DNA of 59,839 nucleotides from Flavobacterium pectinovorum (GTDB lineage Bacteria; Bacteroidota; Bacteroidia; Flavobacteriales; Flavobacteriaceae). The translations under genes and the position numbers were made by a program. Positions 26,289 through 34,353 of the stretch are shown here, in pieces; position 1 is the first letter of the stretch; the number at the start of each line of letters is the position of its first letter. The DNA lies in NCBI RefSeq assembly GCF_900142715.1, contig NZ_FRBX01000010.1, positions 1 through 59,839 of the forward strand, read 5' to 3'. The notes under the pieces were generated by a model, which saw only the letters and a list, made by a program, of their open reading frames with translations, ran no database searches and was not told where the DNA came from.

Positions 26289-27830
26289 ATGCCGATGATT
26301 TACTTAAAAAAGTTTCTTTTATTTTTATTGATTTTTAGCGCAAAATTCTCTCTTACAGCTCAGGTCAAACTACCTGCTTTAGTAAGTGATAATATGGTTT
26401 TGCAGCAAAATGCAAAAGTTAATTTATGGGGATGGGCGTCTCCAAACGAAAAAATAAACATTCAGTTAGGATGGTCAGATGCGGTTATAGAAACTACAGC
26501 AAATACGGATGGAAATTGGAAAGTTACGGTTGACATACCAAACGCAAGCGAAAAAGGTTATACAATTACTATAAACGCAAATAATAAAATTGTACTAAAC
26601 AATATTTTAATTGGCGAAGTCTGGATTTGCTCCGGACAATCAAATATGTATTTTCCTGTGGGAAAAGAAGAAGGAACCTGGAAAACCGGAGTTAAAAATT
26701 ATCAGGAAGAAGTTAAAAATGCCTCATTTCCCAATATCAGGTTATTTACGGTTTTAACCAATGCCTCACCAAAACCGCTTGATGATGTAATTGGTTCATG
26801 GAAACAATGTTCGCCCGAAAGCATCAATACATTTTCTGCCGTGGCTTATTTTTTCGGAAGAGAATTGTATCAAAAACTAAACGTACCAATCGGATTAATT
26901 TCCACTTCATGGGGAGGAACAAAAGCAGAAGCCTGGACGTCTCAAAATGTGTTGGAAAAAGACATTTCCTTTTTGCCAATTTTACAGCAAGATGCTAAAA
27001 ATGAAAAATTGTATCAGGAAAAACTCGAAGCCTATTATTTAGCTTCCATAAACCAACAAATAGCAAGCGCTGCAAATGCTCCAAAACTGGAATTAAAAAA
27101 GCCAAAAAAAGAAGCCAATAAAACTTCTTATGTGCTTTATAATGCAATGTTATATCCACTCATAAATTATACGATGAAAGGCGTAATCTGGTATCAGGGC
27201 GAAAGCAATTCCGGTCAGGCAAATTTATACCGAACACTTTTTCCGGCAATGGTAAAAAACTGGCGAGACGATTGGAAACAAGGAGATTTCCCTTTTTATT
27301 ATGTACAAATAACACCTCACAAAGGACAAACTCCCGACATTCGCGAAGCGCAATTATTTTCCTTAAAAACGATACCAAATAGCGGAATGGCTGTTACCAC
27401 AGATGTTGGCGACGCAAACAACATTCACCCAATAGACAAACAAACTGTTGGGCATCGCCTTGCTTTATGGGCAAGAGCCAAAACCTATAACGAAAACAAA
27501 TTAGTGTATTCAGGACCCATTTATAATAATATGAAAATCAAGAAACAAAAAGTACAATTGTTTTTTGATTATGCTGATTCAGGTTTGAAGAAAGAAGGAG
27601 AAAGGCTAAAAGAATTTGAAATTGCCGGAGAAGATCAGGTTTTTTATCCCGCCGACGCTAAAATTGATGGTAAAACAATCATAGTTTCTTCATTAAAAGT
27701 AAAAAATCCAGCAGCCGTTCGTTTTGCATGGAAAGCAGTTCCCGAACCCAATTTATTCAATAATGAAAACCTGCCCGCATCGCCTTTCAGAACAGATGAT
27801 TGGGTTGATAAAGTTGAGAAGAAACTTTGA
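26289..27830 (+). CDS. Sialate O-acetylesterase-like carbohydrate esterase
   Basis: The protein has 513 residues, with a signal peptide (ending SLTAQ). It matches the SGNH-type sialate O-acetylesterase family: GEVWICSGQSNMYFPV (nucleophile Ser), GLISTSWGGTKAEAW, GVIWYQGESNSG and the C-terminal GDANNIHPIDK with the likely catalytic Asp/His. In a pectin locus the probable role is removal of acetyl groups from RG-I oligosaccharides, not from sialic acid; this is inference from context. The ATG at 26295 is an equally good start (MIYLKKFLLF). It is first after its own promoter. Confidence 0.85.
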   Translation: MPMIYLKKFLLFLLIFSAKFSLTAQVKLPALVSDNMVLQQNAKVNLWGWASPNEKINIQLGWSDAVIETTANTDGNWKVTVDIPNASEKGYTITINANNKIVLNNILIGEVWICSGQSNMYFPVGKEEGTWKTGVKNYQEEVKNASFPNIRLFTVLTNASPKPLDDVIGSWKQCSPESINTFSAVAYFFGRELYQKLNVPIGLISTSWGGTKAEAWTSQNVLEKDISFLPILQQDAKNEKLYQEKLEAYYLASINQQIASAANAPKLELKKPKKEANKTSYVLYNAMLYPLINYTMKGVIWYQGESNSGQANLYRTLFPAMVKNWRDDWKQGDFPFYYVQITPHKGQTPDIREAQLFSLKTIPNSGMAVTTDVGDANNIHPIDKQTVGHRLALWARAKTYNENKLVYSGPIYNNMKIKKQKVQLFFDYADSGLKKEGERLKEFEIAGEDQVFYPADAKIDGKTIIVSSLKVKNPAAVRFAWKAVPEPNLFNNENLPASPFRTDDWVDKVEKKL

Positions 27831-27930
27831 GTGTAATTATTTAAACACATAGAAACATAGTCAATAGAAACGTAAAAAGACGTTTCACTTGTTTTAAATA
27901 AACATAGCGATGTGGAAAAAAGATCTGTAT

Positions 27931-27965
27931 AAGCTTTGTCAAAGTTTTAAACTTTGACAAAGCTT
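27931..27965. repeat. Palindrome of the AAGCTTTGTCAAAG family
   Basis: A near-perfect palindrome whose left arm AAGCTTTGTCAAAGTTTT pairs with its right arm. Relatives occur at 33988-34020 and 37955-37987. It could act as a terminator or be a dispersed repeat. Confidence 0.75.
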
Positions 27966-27983
27966 GACAAAGTAACCACAAAG

Positions 27984-28066
27984 TTTGTCATCCCGAGGAA
28001 CGAGGGATCACACGCGCAACTCGACAAAGATTGGCGATTTTGATTGCGTTCCTTGGGATAACAAAA
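27984..28066. repeat. Dispersed inverted-repeat element, copy 1
   Basis: It begins TTTGTCATCCCGAGGAACGA and ends with a degenerate inverted copy (CGTTCCTTGGGATAACAAA). The inner part (ACAAAGATTGGCGATT) is shared with the copy at 50978-51079. A third copy lies at 40217-40303. Confidence 0.75.
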
Positions 28067-28115
28067 TACATATACCATAGTAATGAATCTAAAATCTAAA
28101 GTCTAAAATCTAAAA

Positions 28116-29186
28116 ATGAACAGAAGAAAATTTATAATCGGAAATTCCCTCGCGTTAATGGCTTTATGTTTGCCATTTCCCGTCAGAAGCAATATTTTTT
28201 CGGAAGATCCAAAACTTTCAGATTTTGAAAAAAGGCTTCGACCAGTAGGACGCGCACTCGAATTTGAAGATTATTATGTTTGGTGCAACAGTCCGATTGA
28301 AGGTCCGGATGGAAAAATCCATGTGTTTTTTTCGAGGTGGAAAAAATCAAAAGGAATGAGTGGCTGGATCAATAGTTCAGAAATTGCACATGCCGTTGCC
28401 GATAAACCCGAAGGGCCATACGAATATATAAGTACCATTTTGGCACCGCGAGGAGAAGGATTTTGGGACGCCACAACCTGCCATAATCCAAGTATCCATT
28501 TTGTAGACGGAAAATATGCCTTGTTTTTTATGGGAAATTCTAACGGAAAAATGGATACCAAACGCATTGGTTTAGCAACTTCAGATTCACTTTATGGCCC
28601 TTGGAAAAGACCCGATAAACCTTTATTGTTACCGGGAGAAAAAGGAGAATGGGACGATCTTTTAACCACAAACCCATCCTTTTTAAAACATCCAAACGGC
28701 GAATATTGGCTGTATTATAAATCATTGGATACAGAAAATTATGTGCATCCAAAATTTGAAATCAAAGGAAATAGAAAATACGGGTTGGCGATTTCAAAAA
28801 CCCTTGAAGGTCCTTATATTAAATATGAAAACAATCCGCTAATTGATTTTTCTAAACTAGGAAATAACCAGCAATGCGAAGATGCTTTTGTATGGTACGA
28901 AAATAAGAAATTTAAAATGTTGGCTAGAGATATGGGCGTTTTCGGCATCGATCACGGACTTTATATGGATTCTGACGATGGCATACACTGGAGCGATCCT
29001 TCAATAGCCTATCAACCATTGGATAAATATATAAAACAGCCCGAAGCACCCAAATATTTAAACCGATATGGCCGTGTAGAACGTCCGCAATTATTGTTTC
29101 AAAACGGAAAAGCAACCTATTTGTTTACTGCTTCTCAGGGAGGGAAATACGAAACAGCTTCGGCTTTTATTTTTAGAATAGTATAA
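28116..29186 (+). CDS. GH43-like beta-propeller protein with Tat-like signal
   Basis: The protein has 356 residues. The start MNRRKFIIGNSLALMALCLP has the twin-arginine motif and a hydrophobic stretch, so it is probably exported folded by Tat. The body has the repeating strand pattern of five-bladed propeller glycosidases (IEGPDGKIHVFFSRW, NPSIHFVDGKYALFFMG, HPNGEYWLYYKSL, RPQLLFQNGKATYLF). Family membership is uncertain and I cannot place the GH43 catalytic triad with confidence. It stands between an esterase and a DUF4861 gene in a rightward run. A short TCTAAAA-type repeat lies directly before the start codon. Confidence 0.7.
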   Translation: MNRRKFIIGNSLALMALCLPFPVRSNIFSEDPKLSDFEKRLRPVGRALEFEDYYVWCNSPIEGPDGKIHVFFSRWKKSKGMSGWINSSEIAHAVADKPEGPYEYISTILAPRGEGFWDATTCHNPSIHFVDGKYALFFMGNSNGKMDTKRIGLATSDSLYGPWKRPDKPLLLPGEKGEWDDLLTTNPSFLKHPNGEYWLYYKSLDTENYVHPKFEIKGNRKYGLAISKTLEGPYIKYENNPLIDFSKLGNNQQCEDAFVWYENKKFKMLARDMGVFGIDHGLYMDSDDGIHWSDPSIAYQPLDKYIKQPEAPKYLNRYGRVERPQLLFQNGKATYLFTASQGGKYETASAFIFRIV

Positions 29187-29232
29187 AATGATTAAATTGT
29201 TATGATAAACAAACAGCATAAACAAATAAATA

Positions 29233-30516
29233 ATGAAAACTAAATTATATTTCCCAATAGCATTTACGGCATTGGTTTTTGCAAGCTCTAACGCACAGCA
29301 AAAAACAGCAGGAAACAAAATTGTTTTAAAGAATTCTTCAAAAATGGCATTGTTCCAAAAGGCAGTTTCAATTAAAAGAAATCAGCTTTCTATTGAAGAT
29401 GCGGCAAGCCAATATCCAATTTTGATTTATAAAAAAGATACAATTCCGGCGCAGGTAAATGATCTGGATGGAGACGGAAAATGGGATGAATTATTTTTAG
29501 TTGCTGATTTTGCTCCAAACGAAAGCAAAACCCTAGAACTAAAATGGTCGAAAACAGATCCTAAATTTCCTGTAAAAACAAGTGTTCGTTTTGGAAAAAG
29601 GGAAGGAAAAGACATGCCGGTTCATCCAGATACACAAGAAGTTTTGATGGCAAATCAGATACATAAAAAATTAGGATATCAAAAATACCAAACCGACGGA
29701 CCAACCTGGGAAAACGACAAAGTAGGCTTTAGGCATTATTTAGACGGAAGAAATTCTAAAGACGTTTTCGGGAAAAAATTGCCGGGAATAACCCCGGAAG
29801 ATGTTGGTATAAACAGCAAAGGCGCCGTTGAAGACAATTATCACGTTATGTACGATTGGGGAAGAGATATTTTTCCCGTTGGAAATTCGGCAGGATTAGG
29901 TGGTTTTGCATTATTAAAAGAGGATAAAATCAACAGACTCGGAATTATCGCCAATGACACTGTAAACAATATCGAAAAAACGACTTTCAAAATCGTGAGC
30001 GAAGGTCCGGTAAACTCCCTTTTAAGCTATAATTACCACAATTGGAAAATAGACGGAAATAATTATGACGCACAAGAAACTTCTTCGATCTGGCCAGGAA
30101 TGTATGGTTATAAAAACACTGTTTCTTTAAATGGTTTAAAAGGAAACGAAACGTTGCTTATAACGCTTTCTAACTTAAACAATAAAAACCCATTGCAAGT
30201 AATTGATTCAGGAGATTTTGTGTGTTTTATACAGCACGATAAACTAACCTATGATCGCCAATGGATTTTAGGAACAGCCGTAATTATTCCGAAAGATGTT
30301 TATAAAGGATACATCGAAGCACCAAAAAGCGGACAATTAACAGATTCTTATCTAATAAAATTAAACGTAAAAAATAATCAGCAAATTAGTTATTACCCAA
30401 TCGCCGCATGGGAATTAAGTGCAGATAAAAACTTTAAAGATTCAGCTTATTTTACCAGCTATGTTACGGATTTAGCGAAACAATTGTCAGCAAAAATTAA
30501 AGTTGAGGTGAAATAA
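29233..30516 (+). CDS. DUF4861-family secreted protein
   Basis: The protein has 427 residues, with a signal peptide (ending SNAQ). It resembles the DUF4861 family: IVLKNSSKMALFQKAVSIKR, PAQVNDLDGDGKWDELFLV, HYLDGRNSKDVFGKKLPG and DNYHVMYDWGRDIF. The family is common in pectin and other acidic-glycan loci; I know of no activity I can assign from sequence alone. The gene sits between the GH43-like and GH28 genes, 46 bp and 38 bp from its neighbours, so cotranscription is likely. Conserved acidic and aromatic residues suggest an enzyme or carbohydrate-binding protein. Confidence 0.75.
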   Translation: MKTKLYFPIAFTALVFASSNAQQKTAGNKIVLKNSSKMALFQKAVSIKRNQLSIEDAASQYPILIYKKDTIPAQVNDLDGDGKWDELFLVADFAPNESKTLELKWSKTDPKFPVKTSVRFGKREGKDMPVHPDTQEVLMANQIHKKLGYQKYQTDGPTWENDKVGFRHYLDGRNSKDVFGKKLPGITPEDVGINSKGAVEDNYHVMYDWGRDIFPVGNSAGLGGFALLKEDKINRLGIIANDTVNNIEKTTFKIVSEGPVNSLLSYNYHNWKIDGNNYDAQETSSIWPGMYGYKNTVSLNGLKGNETLLITLSNLNNKNPLQVIDSGDFVCFIQHDKLTYDRQWILGTAVIIPKDVYKGYIEAPKSGQLTDSYLIKLNVKNNQQISYYPIAAWELSADKNFKDSAYFTSYVTDLAKQLSAKIKVEVK

Positions 30517-30554
30517 CCAAAAAAAACAACTAACTACTAATACCAAACCAAAAA

Positions 30555-31883
30555 ATGAAAAAAATACTAATCTCTATAATTGGCATTTTCGCTTTTACGC
30601 AAGTGTCATTATCCCAAAATTACGCAAACGATAAATTCCCGGACGGATCACCAATTTCAAATTGGTTTAAAGATTATACCAAGCTGCAGCTAAAAGATTT
30701 AGGCAAGCAATACGCCATAACAGATTTTGGCGTAGGTAAAGACAGTACCAAAATTCAAACCACAGCAATTCAAAAAGTAATTGACAAAGCAGCTGCAAAT
30801 GGCGGAGGTGTAATTGTAATTCCTAAAGGAGTTTATTTAAGCGGAGCATTGTTTTTTAAACCAAAAACAGCTTTGTATGTTTTAGAAGGCGGAGTTTTAA
30901 AAGGTTCAGATAATATTGCTGATTTTCCGATAATGCCATCGAGAATGGAAGGGCAAAATCTGGATTATTTTCCAGCTTTGGTAAACGCTTACGGAGTTGA
31001 TAATTTCTCTATTTCTGGAAAAGGAACCATCAACGGAAACGGAAAAAAATATTGGGAAGCATTCTGGCAAAGACGAAAAGAAAACCCAAAATGCACCAAT
31101 CTTGAAGTTTCAAGACCAAGATTAGTTTTTGTATGGAATTCAAACAATGTACAATTACAAGATGTAAAATTGATAAATTCGGGTTTTTGGACAAACCATT
31201 TTTACAAATGTAATAATGTAAAAATGCTCGATTTGTATATATTTTCACCGCATGTTGGCGTAAAAGCACCAAGTACCGATGCGATCGACATTGATATTTG
31301 CACTAATTTTTTAGTAAAAGGCTGTTATCTGTCGGTTAATGATGATGCGATTGCCTTAAAAGGTGGAAAAGGACCGTATGCAGATCAGGATAAAAACAAC
31401 GGACCAAATGCAAATATTATCATAGAAGACTGCAATTTCGGATTTTGTCATTCTTCTTTAACAAACGGAAGCGAATCAATTCACAACAGAAATGTAATTA
31501 TGCGCAATTGTAAAATAGACGGCGCATCAAGAATGTTATGGCTTAAAATGCGTCCGGATACACCACAGCGCTATGAGTACATAAGAGTTGAAGATATTAA
31601 AGGAGAAGCAAAAACAGGTTTGGCCGTTTTTGCCTGGAAACAATTTTTTGATTTAAAAGGGCGAAAAGATATTCCGCTTTCTTACGGAGATAATATCACC
31701 TTAAAAAATATAGACTTAAAATGTGAGACTTTTTACGGAGTTGAAAATGATCCAAATGTTCGCTTATCCAATTTTACCTTCGAAAACTTAAACATTGAAA
31801 CCGTTAAAACAAGTATCGACAAAAGTTTAATAAGCGGTGTAATATTTAAAAACGTCTATGTAAACAAACAATTGGTCGATTAG
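30555..31883 (+). CDS. GH28 polygalacturonase/rhamnogalacturonase (first copy)
   Basis: The protein has 442 residues, with a signal peptide (ending SLSQ). It is a right-handed beta-helix of GH28 with the catalytic-region patterns STDAIDID, NDDAIALKGG and HSSLTNGSES, and a downstream LKMRPD. In this locus it would hydrolyse galacturonic acid linkages of RG-I or its fragments; the choice between rhamnogalacturonase and exo-galacturonidase cannot be made by eye. It ends the run that starts at 26289. There is a second, distant GH28 at 55580. Confidence 0.9.
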   Translation: MKKILISIIGIFAFTQVSLSQNYANDKFPDGSPISNWFKDYTKLQLKDLGKQYAITDFGVGKDSTKIQTTAIQKVIDKAAANGGGVIVIPKGVYLSGALFFKPKTALYVLEGGVLKGSDNIADFPIMPSRMEGQNLDYFPALVNAYGVDNFSISGKGTINGNGKKYWEAFWQRRKENPKCTNLEVSRPRLVFVWNSNNVQLQDVKLINSGFWTNHFYKCNNVKMLDLYIFSPHVGVKAPSTDAIDIDICTNFLVKGCYLSVNDDAIALKGGKGPYADQDKNNGPNANIIIEDCNFGFCHSSLTNGSESIHNRNVIMRNCKIDGASRMLWLKMRPDTPQRYEYIRVEDIKGEAKTGLAVFAWKQFFDLKGRKDIPLSYGDNITLKNIDLKCETFYGVENDPNVRLSNFTFENLNIETVKTSIDKSLISGVIFKNVYVNKQLVD

Positions 31884-32113
31884 TTTGCAGAAGCAGATAG
31901 TTGTAAGAGTTTACCGTTGTATTGACTTTTGAGCATAATTTGTACTATAAAAAATGTCTGAAAATTGCCATTATACGGTGATTACTAAGCGATAAGATGA
32001 AATTTTCTTAAAAAAAGTTATTTTCGTAATGGATTGATAATGAATGATGAAGAAGATCAGTTAATCAAATATTAACTTTCGGGATAAAATGAGTGATAAT
32101 TTTAACACTAAAG

Positions 32114-32146
32114 TTGCGTTATCTTTCAAGCAAACTTTTATTTTTG
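32114..32146 (+). promoter_or_regulatory. Bacteroidota-type promoter of the histone-like gene
   Basis: A -33 TTG (32114-32116), a 22-bp spacer and a perfect -7 box TATTTTTG (32139-32146) lie 24 bp before the start codon. This is a standard constitutive layout, unlike the locus genes, which lack the -33 box. Confidence 0.75.
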
Positions 32147-32170
32147 CGCCTTAATTTAACAAGTATAAGC

Positions 32171-32347
32171 ATGAAAGATCTATTAGTAAAAATCAACGCC
32201 GAAATCGACACATTCAAAGCAGAGGCTGAATCATTAACTGAAAAAGGAGTTAAAGCTGCTGGACCTAGAGCTCGTAAAGCAACTTTAGAAATTGAAAAAC
32301 TTTTAAAAGAATTCAGAAAAGTTTCTATCGAAGAATCAAAAAAATAA
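32171..32347 (+). CDS. Small Hc1-like histone family protein
   Basis: The protein has 58 residues, begins MKDLLVKINAEIDTFKAEAE and continues with a Lys/Arg/Ala-rich segment (KGVKAAGPRARKATLEIEKL). It resembles the short histone H1/Hc1-like DNA-associated proteins of Bacteroidota. A longer frame from 32093 exists, but the promoter -7 box at 32139-32146 falls inside it, so the ATG at 32171 is the start. It has its own promoter and terminator and looks like a conserved background gene around which the pectin locus has grown. Confidence 0.85.
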   Translation: MKDLLVKINAEIDTFKAEAESLTEKGVKAAGPRARKATLEIEKLLKEFRKVSIEESKK

Positions 32348-32368
32348 TCTTTTTTGAACTAAAAAGAT

Positions 32369-32398
32369 AAAACCTCGTTTAAGCAATTAAACGAGGTT
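32369..32398 (+). terminator. Terminator of the histone-like gene
   Basis: A perfect 12-bp stem (AAACCTCGTTTA at 32369-32380 with 32387-32398) has a 6-nt loop and a following T-run (TCTTTTTT). Confidence 0.9.
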
Positions 32399-32406
32399 TT
32401 CTTTTT

Positions 32407-32475
32407 TAATTATGAGTTATTAGTTATGAGTTTTTAGTTTAGTGATAAAATAATTCATAACTCATAATTCATAAC
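32407..32475. repeat. AT-rich inverted repeat of TTATGAGTT type
   Basis: Repeated TATGAGTTATTAG-like words on the left pair with AATTCATAACTCATAATTC on the right. It lies between convergent genes and overlaps the 3' end of the tandem esterase gene, where it may help end that transcript. Confidence 0.6.
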
Positions 32476-33940
32476 CTAACTTTTTAATGCTTTCTGCAAC
32501 GGTTTGGGCATTTAATTTGGCACCTTCAAAACCAGTGTGCGTATGATCTTTTGGAAAAAAATCTTTTACTTTTTCTTTACCTAAAGCTTCGTATTTTAAT
32601 GCTACAATTTCATTTAAATCGATATAAAGAACACCTTCCTTATCAGCTGCTTCTTTTGACCATTTTCCATAAGTTTCTGTTCGTCTTTCAACTTTATCGT
32701 TGGGCCATTCGTTTCTTGGAGTTTGACTTAATACAATTACAACCGCACCTTTTTCTTTGGCTTCGCGAATAAATTTCTCCATGTACCAGCCAAAAGTATG
32801 AACAATTTCTTTTGATCCGTCCGGCAGAACAACTTCCTGAGTTTCATTTCCATTTCCTTTTAAAGAACCTCTGAATTTTTCCTTATCAACAGCTCCCACA
32901 TCATTATGACCAAACTGAATTAAGATAAAATTTCCGGGCTGTAATTGGTTTTTAACCTCATTCCAAAGGCCTTCGTGATCAAAAGTTCTTGTGCTTCTTC
33001 CGCCTCGTGCTTTATTAATAACTTCAATTCTGGTGGTATCGCAAAATGTAGGAAAAGTGACGCCCCAGCCTACAGCATTTTCATCGTTATTATTTGCCAT
33101 GGTAGAATCTCCAATTAAGAATACTTTTTTCTTTGGAGGAAAAACAATTTTTGGATCTTTCAAAATATAATTTTTCAGGGAATTTTTACTTTCCCTTAAT
33201 CCATTAATAATAATAGAAGCCGAAAGTACAGCACCTTTTGCCGAGGTATGCGTATGATCTTTTTTGTAGAAATAAGTTCCCGTTACTTTTACTTCACCCA
33301 TTTTTTCCATTTCCAAAGCCATTTTATTATTCAAATCAATAAAAGTGACTTTTTCTTTTTCAGCAATTTGTTTTGCCCATAATCCGTATGAATTATTGTT
33401 GCGTGGAACTTTACCGTTTTTCCAATCGTTTCTTGGAATTGGCGAACAAATTATCGGAATCGCCCCTTTTGATTTTGCTTCGCTAACTATTTTCTGAATA
33501 TACCAGCCGTAAGTATGCACGGTTTCGTGTTTTTTGGTCAGGATATTATCAATTTCCTGCGTTTCATTTCCAATGCCTTTAATCGTTCCGCGTGCGCGAA
33601 GACTATCATTTATTGGTCCGTCGTCATTATGTCCAAACTGAATCAAAACATAATCGCCTTTTTTTAATTTGTCTAAAACCGGTGTCCATAAACCTTTATC
33701 CTGAAAAGTTCTGCTGCTTGTTCCGCCCAAGGCATGGTTTTCTACGCTAACTTTTGTAGTGTCTAAAAACTGACCAATATAATCTCCCCAGCCCCAAAGC
33801 CCGCCAGTTCCGTCGCCCTTGCCGTTTTTTACTGTAGAATCGCCGACCATAAAAACAGTTGGTTTGGAGTTTTGATCTTCTGAGAAACTGAAAAGTAACA
33901 AAGCGAGAGAAAGGACAGAAAAAATTTTAATTGATTTCAT
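32462..33940 (-). CDS. Tandem two-domain CE12 rhamnogalacturonan acetylesterase
   Basis: The protein has 492 residues, with an N-terminal signal sequence (about 1-22). It holds two complete SGNH/GDSL domains of the CE12 (rhamnogalacturonan acetylesterase) type. Domain 1 has GDSTV (Ser about 35), FGHND and KDHTHTS; domain 2 has GDSTM (Ser about 277), FGHND and KDHTHTG (about 467). Both keep the Ser, Gly, Asn and Asp/His signature, so both look active. Single-domain CE12 proteins are usually about half this length. The gene has a long leader (from about 34157) that includes the 7-bp repeat array at 34025-34150. Confidence 0.88.
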   Translation of the reverse strand: MKSIKIFSVLSLALLLFSFSEDQNSKPTVFMVGDSTVKNGKGDGTGGLWGWGDYIGQFLDTTKVSVENHALGGTSSRTFQDKGLWTPVLDKLKKGDYVLIQFGHNDDGPINDSLRARGTIKGIGNETQEIDNILTKKHETVHTYGWYIQKIVSEAKSKGAIPIICSPIPRNDWKNGKVPRNNNSYGLWAKQIAEKEKVTFIDLNNKMALEMEKMGEVKVTGTYFYKKDHTHTSAKGAVLSASIIINGLRESKNSLKNYILKDPKIVFPPKKKVFLIGDSTMANNNDENAVGWGVTFPTFCDTTRIEVINKARGGRSTRTFDHEGLWNEVKNQLQPGNFILIQFGHNDVGAVDKEKFRGSLKGNGNETQEVVLPDGSKEIVHTFGWYMEKFIREAKEKGAVVIVLSQTPRNEWPNDKVERRTETYGKWSKEAADKEGVLYIDLNEIVALKYEALGKEKVKDFFPKDHTHTGFEGAKLNAQTVAESIKKLGYEL

Positions 33941-33987
33941 GAATGAGATAATTTGTCAATTAGATAATTAGATAATGTGAAGCTCTG

Positions 33988-34020
33988 GCTTTTTCAAAGT
34001 TTAAAAACTTTGAAAAAGCT
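33988..34020. repeat. Palindrome, GCTTTTTCAAAG family
   Basis: An inverted repeat with arms GCTTTTTCAAAGTTT and its complement. It is related to the palindromes at 27931 and 37955 and is likewise preceded by TTAGATAAT words. Confidence 0.7.
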
Positions 34021-34024
34021 AAGT

Positions 34025-34150
34025 AAACCTGAAACCTGAAACCTGAAACCTGAAACCTGAAACCTGAAACCTGAAACCTGAAACCTGAAACCTGAAACCT
34101 GAAACCTGAAACCTGAAACCTGAAACCTGAAACCTGAAACCTGAAACCTG
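34025..34150. repeat. 18-copy 7-bp microsatellite (AAACCTG)n
   Basis: Eighteen perfect uninterrupted copies of AAACCTG fill 126 bp. They lie between the predicted promoter at 34160-34203 and the tandem CE12 gene (start 33940), so they would be transcribed in its 5' leader. Short runs of the same word occur near 51086-51119. Confidence 0.95.
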
Positions 34151-34159
34151 AAACTATTT

Positions 34160-34203
34160 CAAAACTAACTATTCCATTTTTATATACTATCCTGTGCTAT
34201 GAT
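34160..34203 (-). promoter_or_regulatory. Locus operator plus -7 box for tandem CE12 gene
   Basis: On the minus strand ATCATAGCACAGGATA (34188-34203) is followed after 20 bp by a perfect -7 box TAGTTTTG (34160-34167). The left half-site is weak; the right half is intact. Confidence 0.7.
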
Positions 34204-34246
34204 GTTAAAATATTATCGAATTATAAATTATTAAATTGTAAAAATC

Positions 34247-34262
34247 AGGTAGGTACAGGATG
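34247..34262 (+). promoter_or_regulatory. Locus operator for the DUF4450-like gene
   Basis: AGGTAGGTACAGGATG matches the consensus with a mutated left half. It is 91 bp before the start codon. No convincing TAnnTTTG box lies 20 bp downstream, so this is the weakest of the ten sites. Confidence 0.55.
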
Positions 34263-34353
34263 GTAAAACATAAAAAAACAAAGAAATTGCAATTGAATTG
34301 TCAAATATTTAGGATTTAGTTGATGATTAATTATAAGTAACACCCAATCGTGC

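Larger units (their letters stand above)
33941..34353. other. Divergent promoter region, tandem CE12 / DUF4450-like
   Basis: This 413-bp region contains two locus elements facing outward, the 7-bp microsatellite and one palindrome. No coding frame is supported. Confidence 0.75.

Noticed and set aside
32093..32170. Upstream extension of the histone-like gene
   Set aside because: The promoter -7 box lies inside it, and the conserved protein begins at MKDLL.
34025..34150. Possible CRISPR array
   Set aside because: The 7-bp units are contiguous with no spacers and no cas genes are near. It is a microsatellite.
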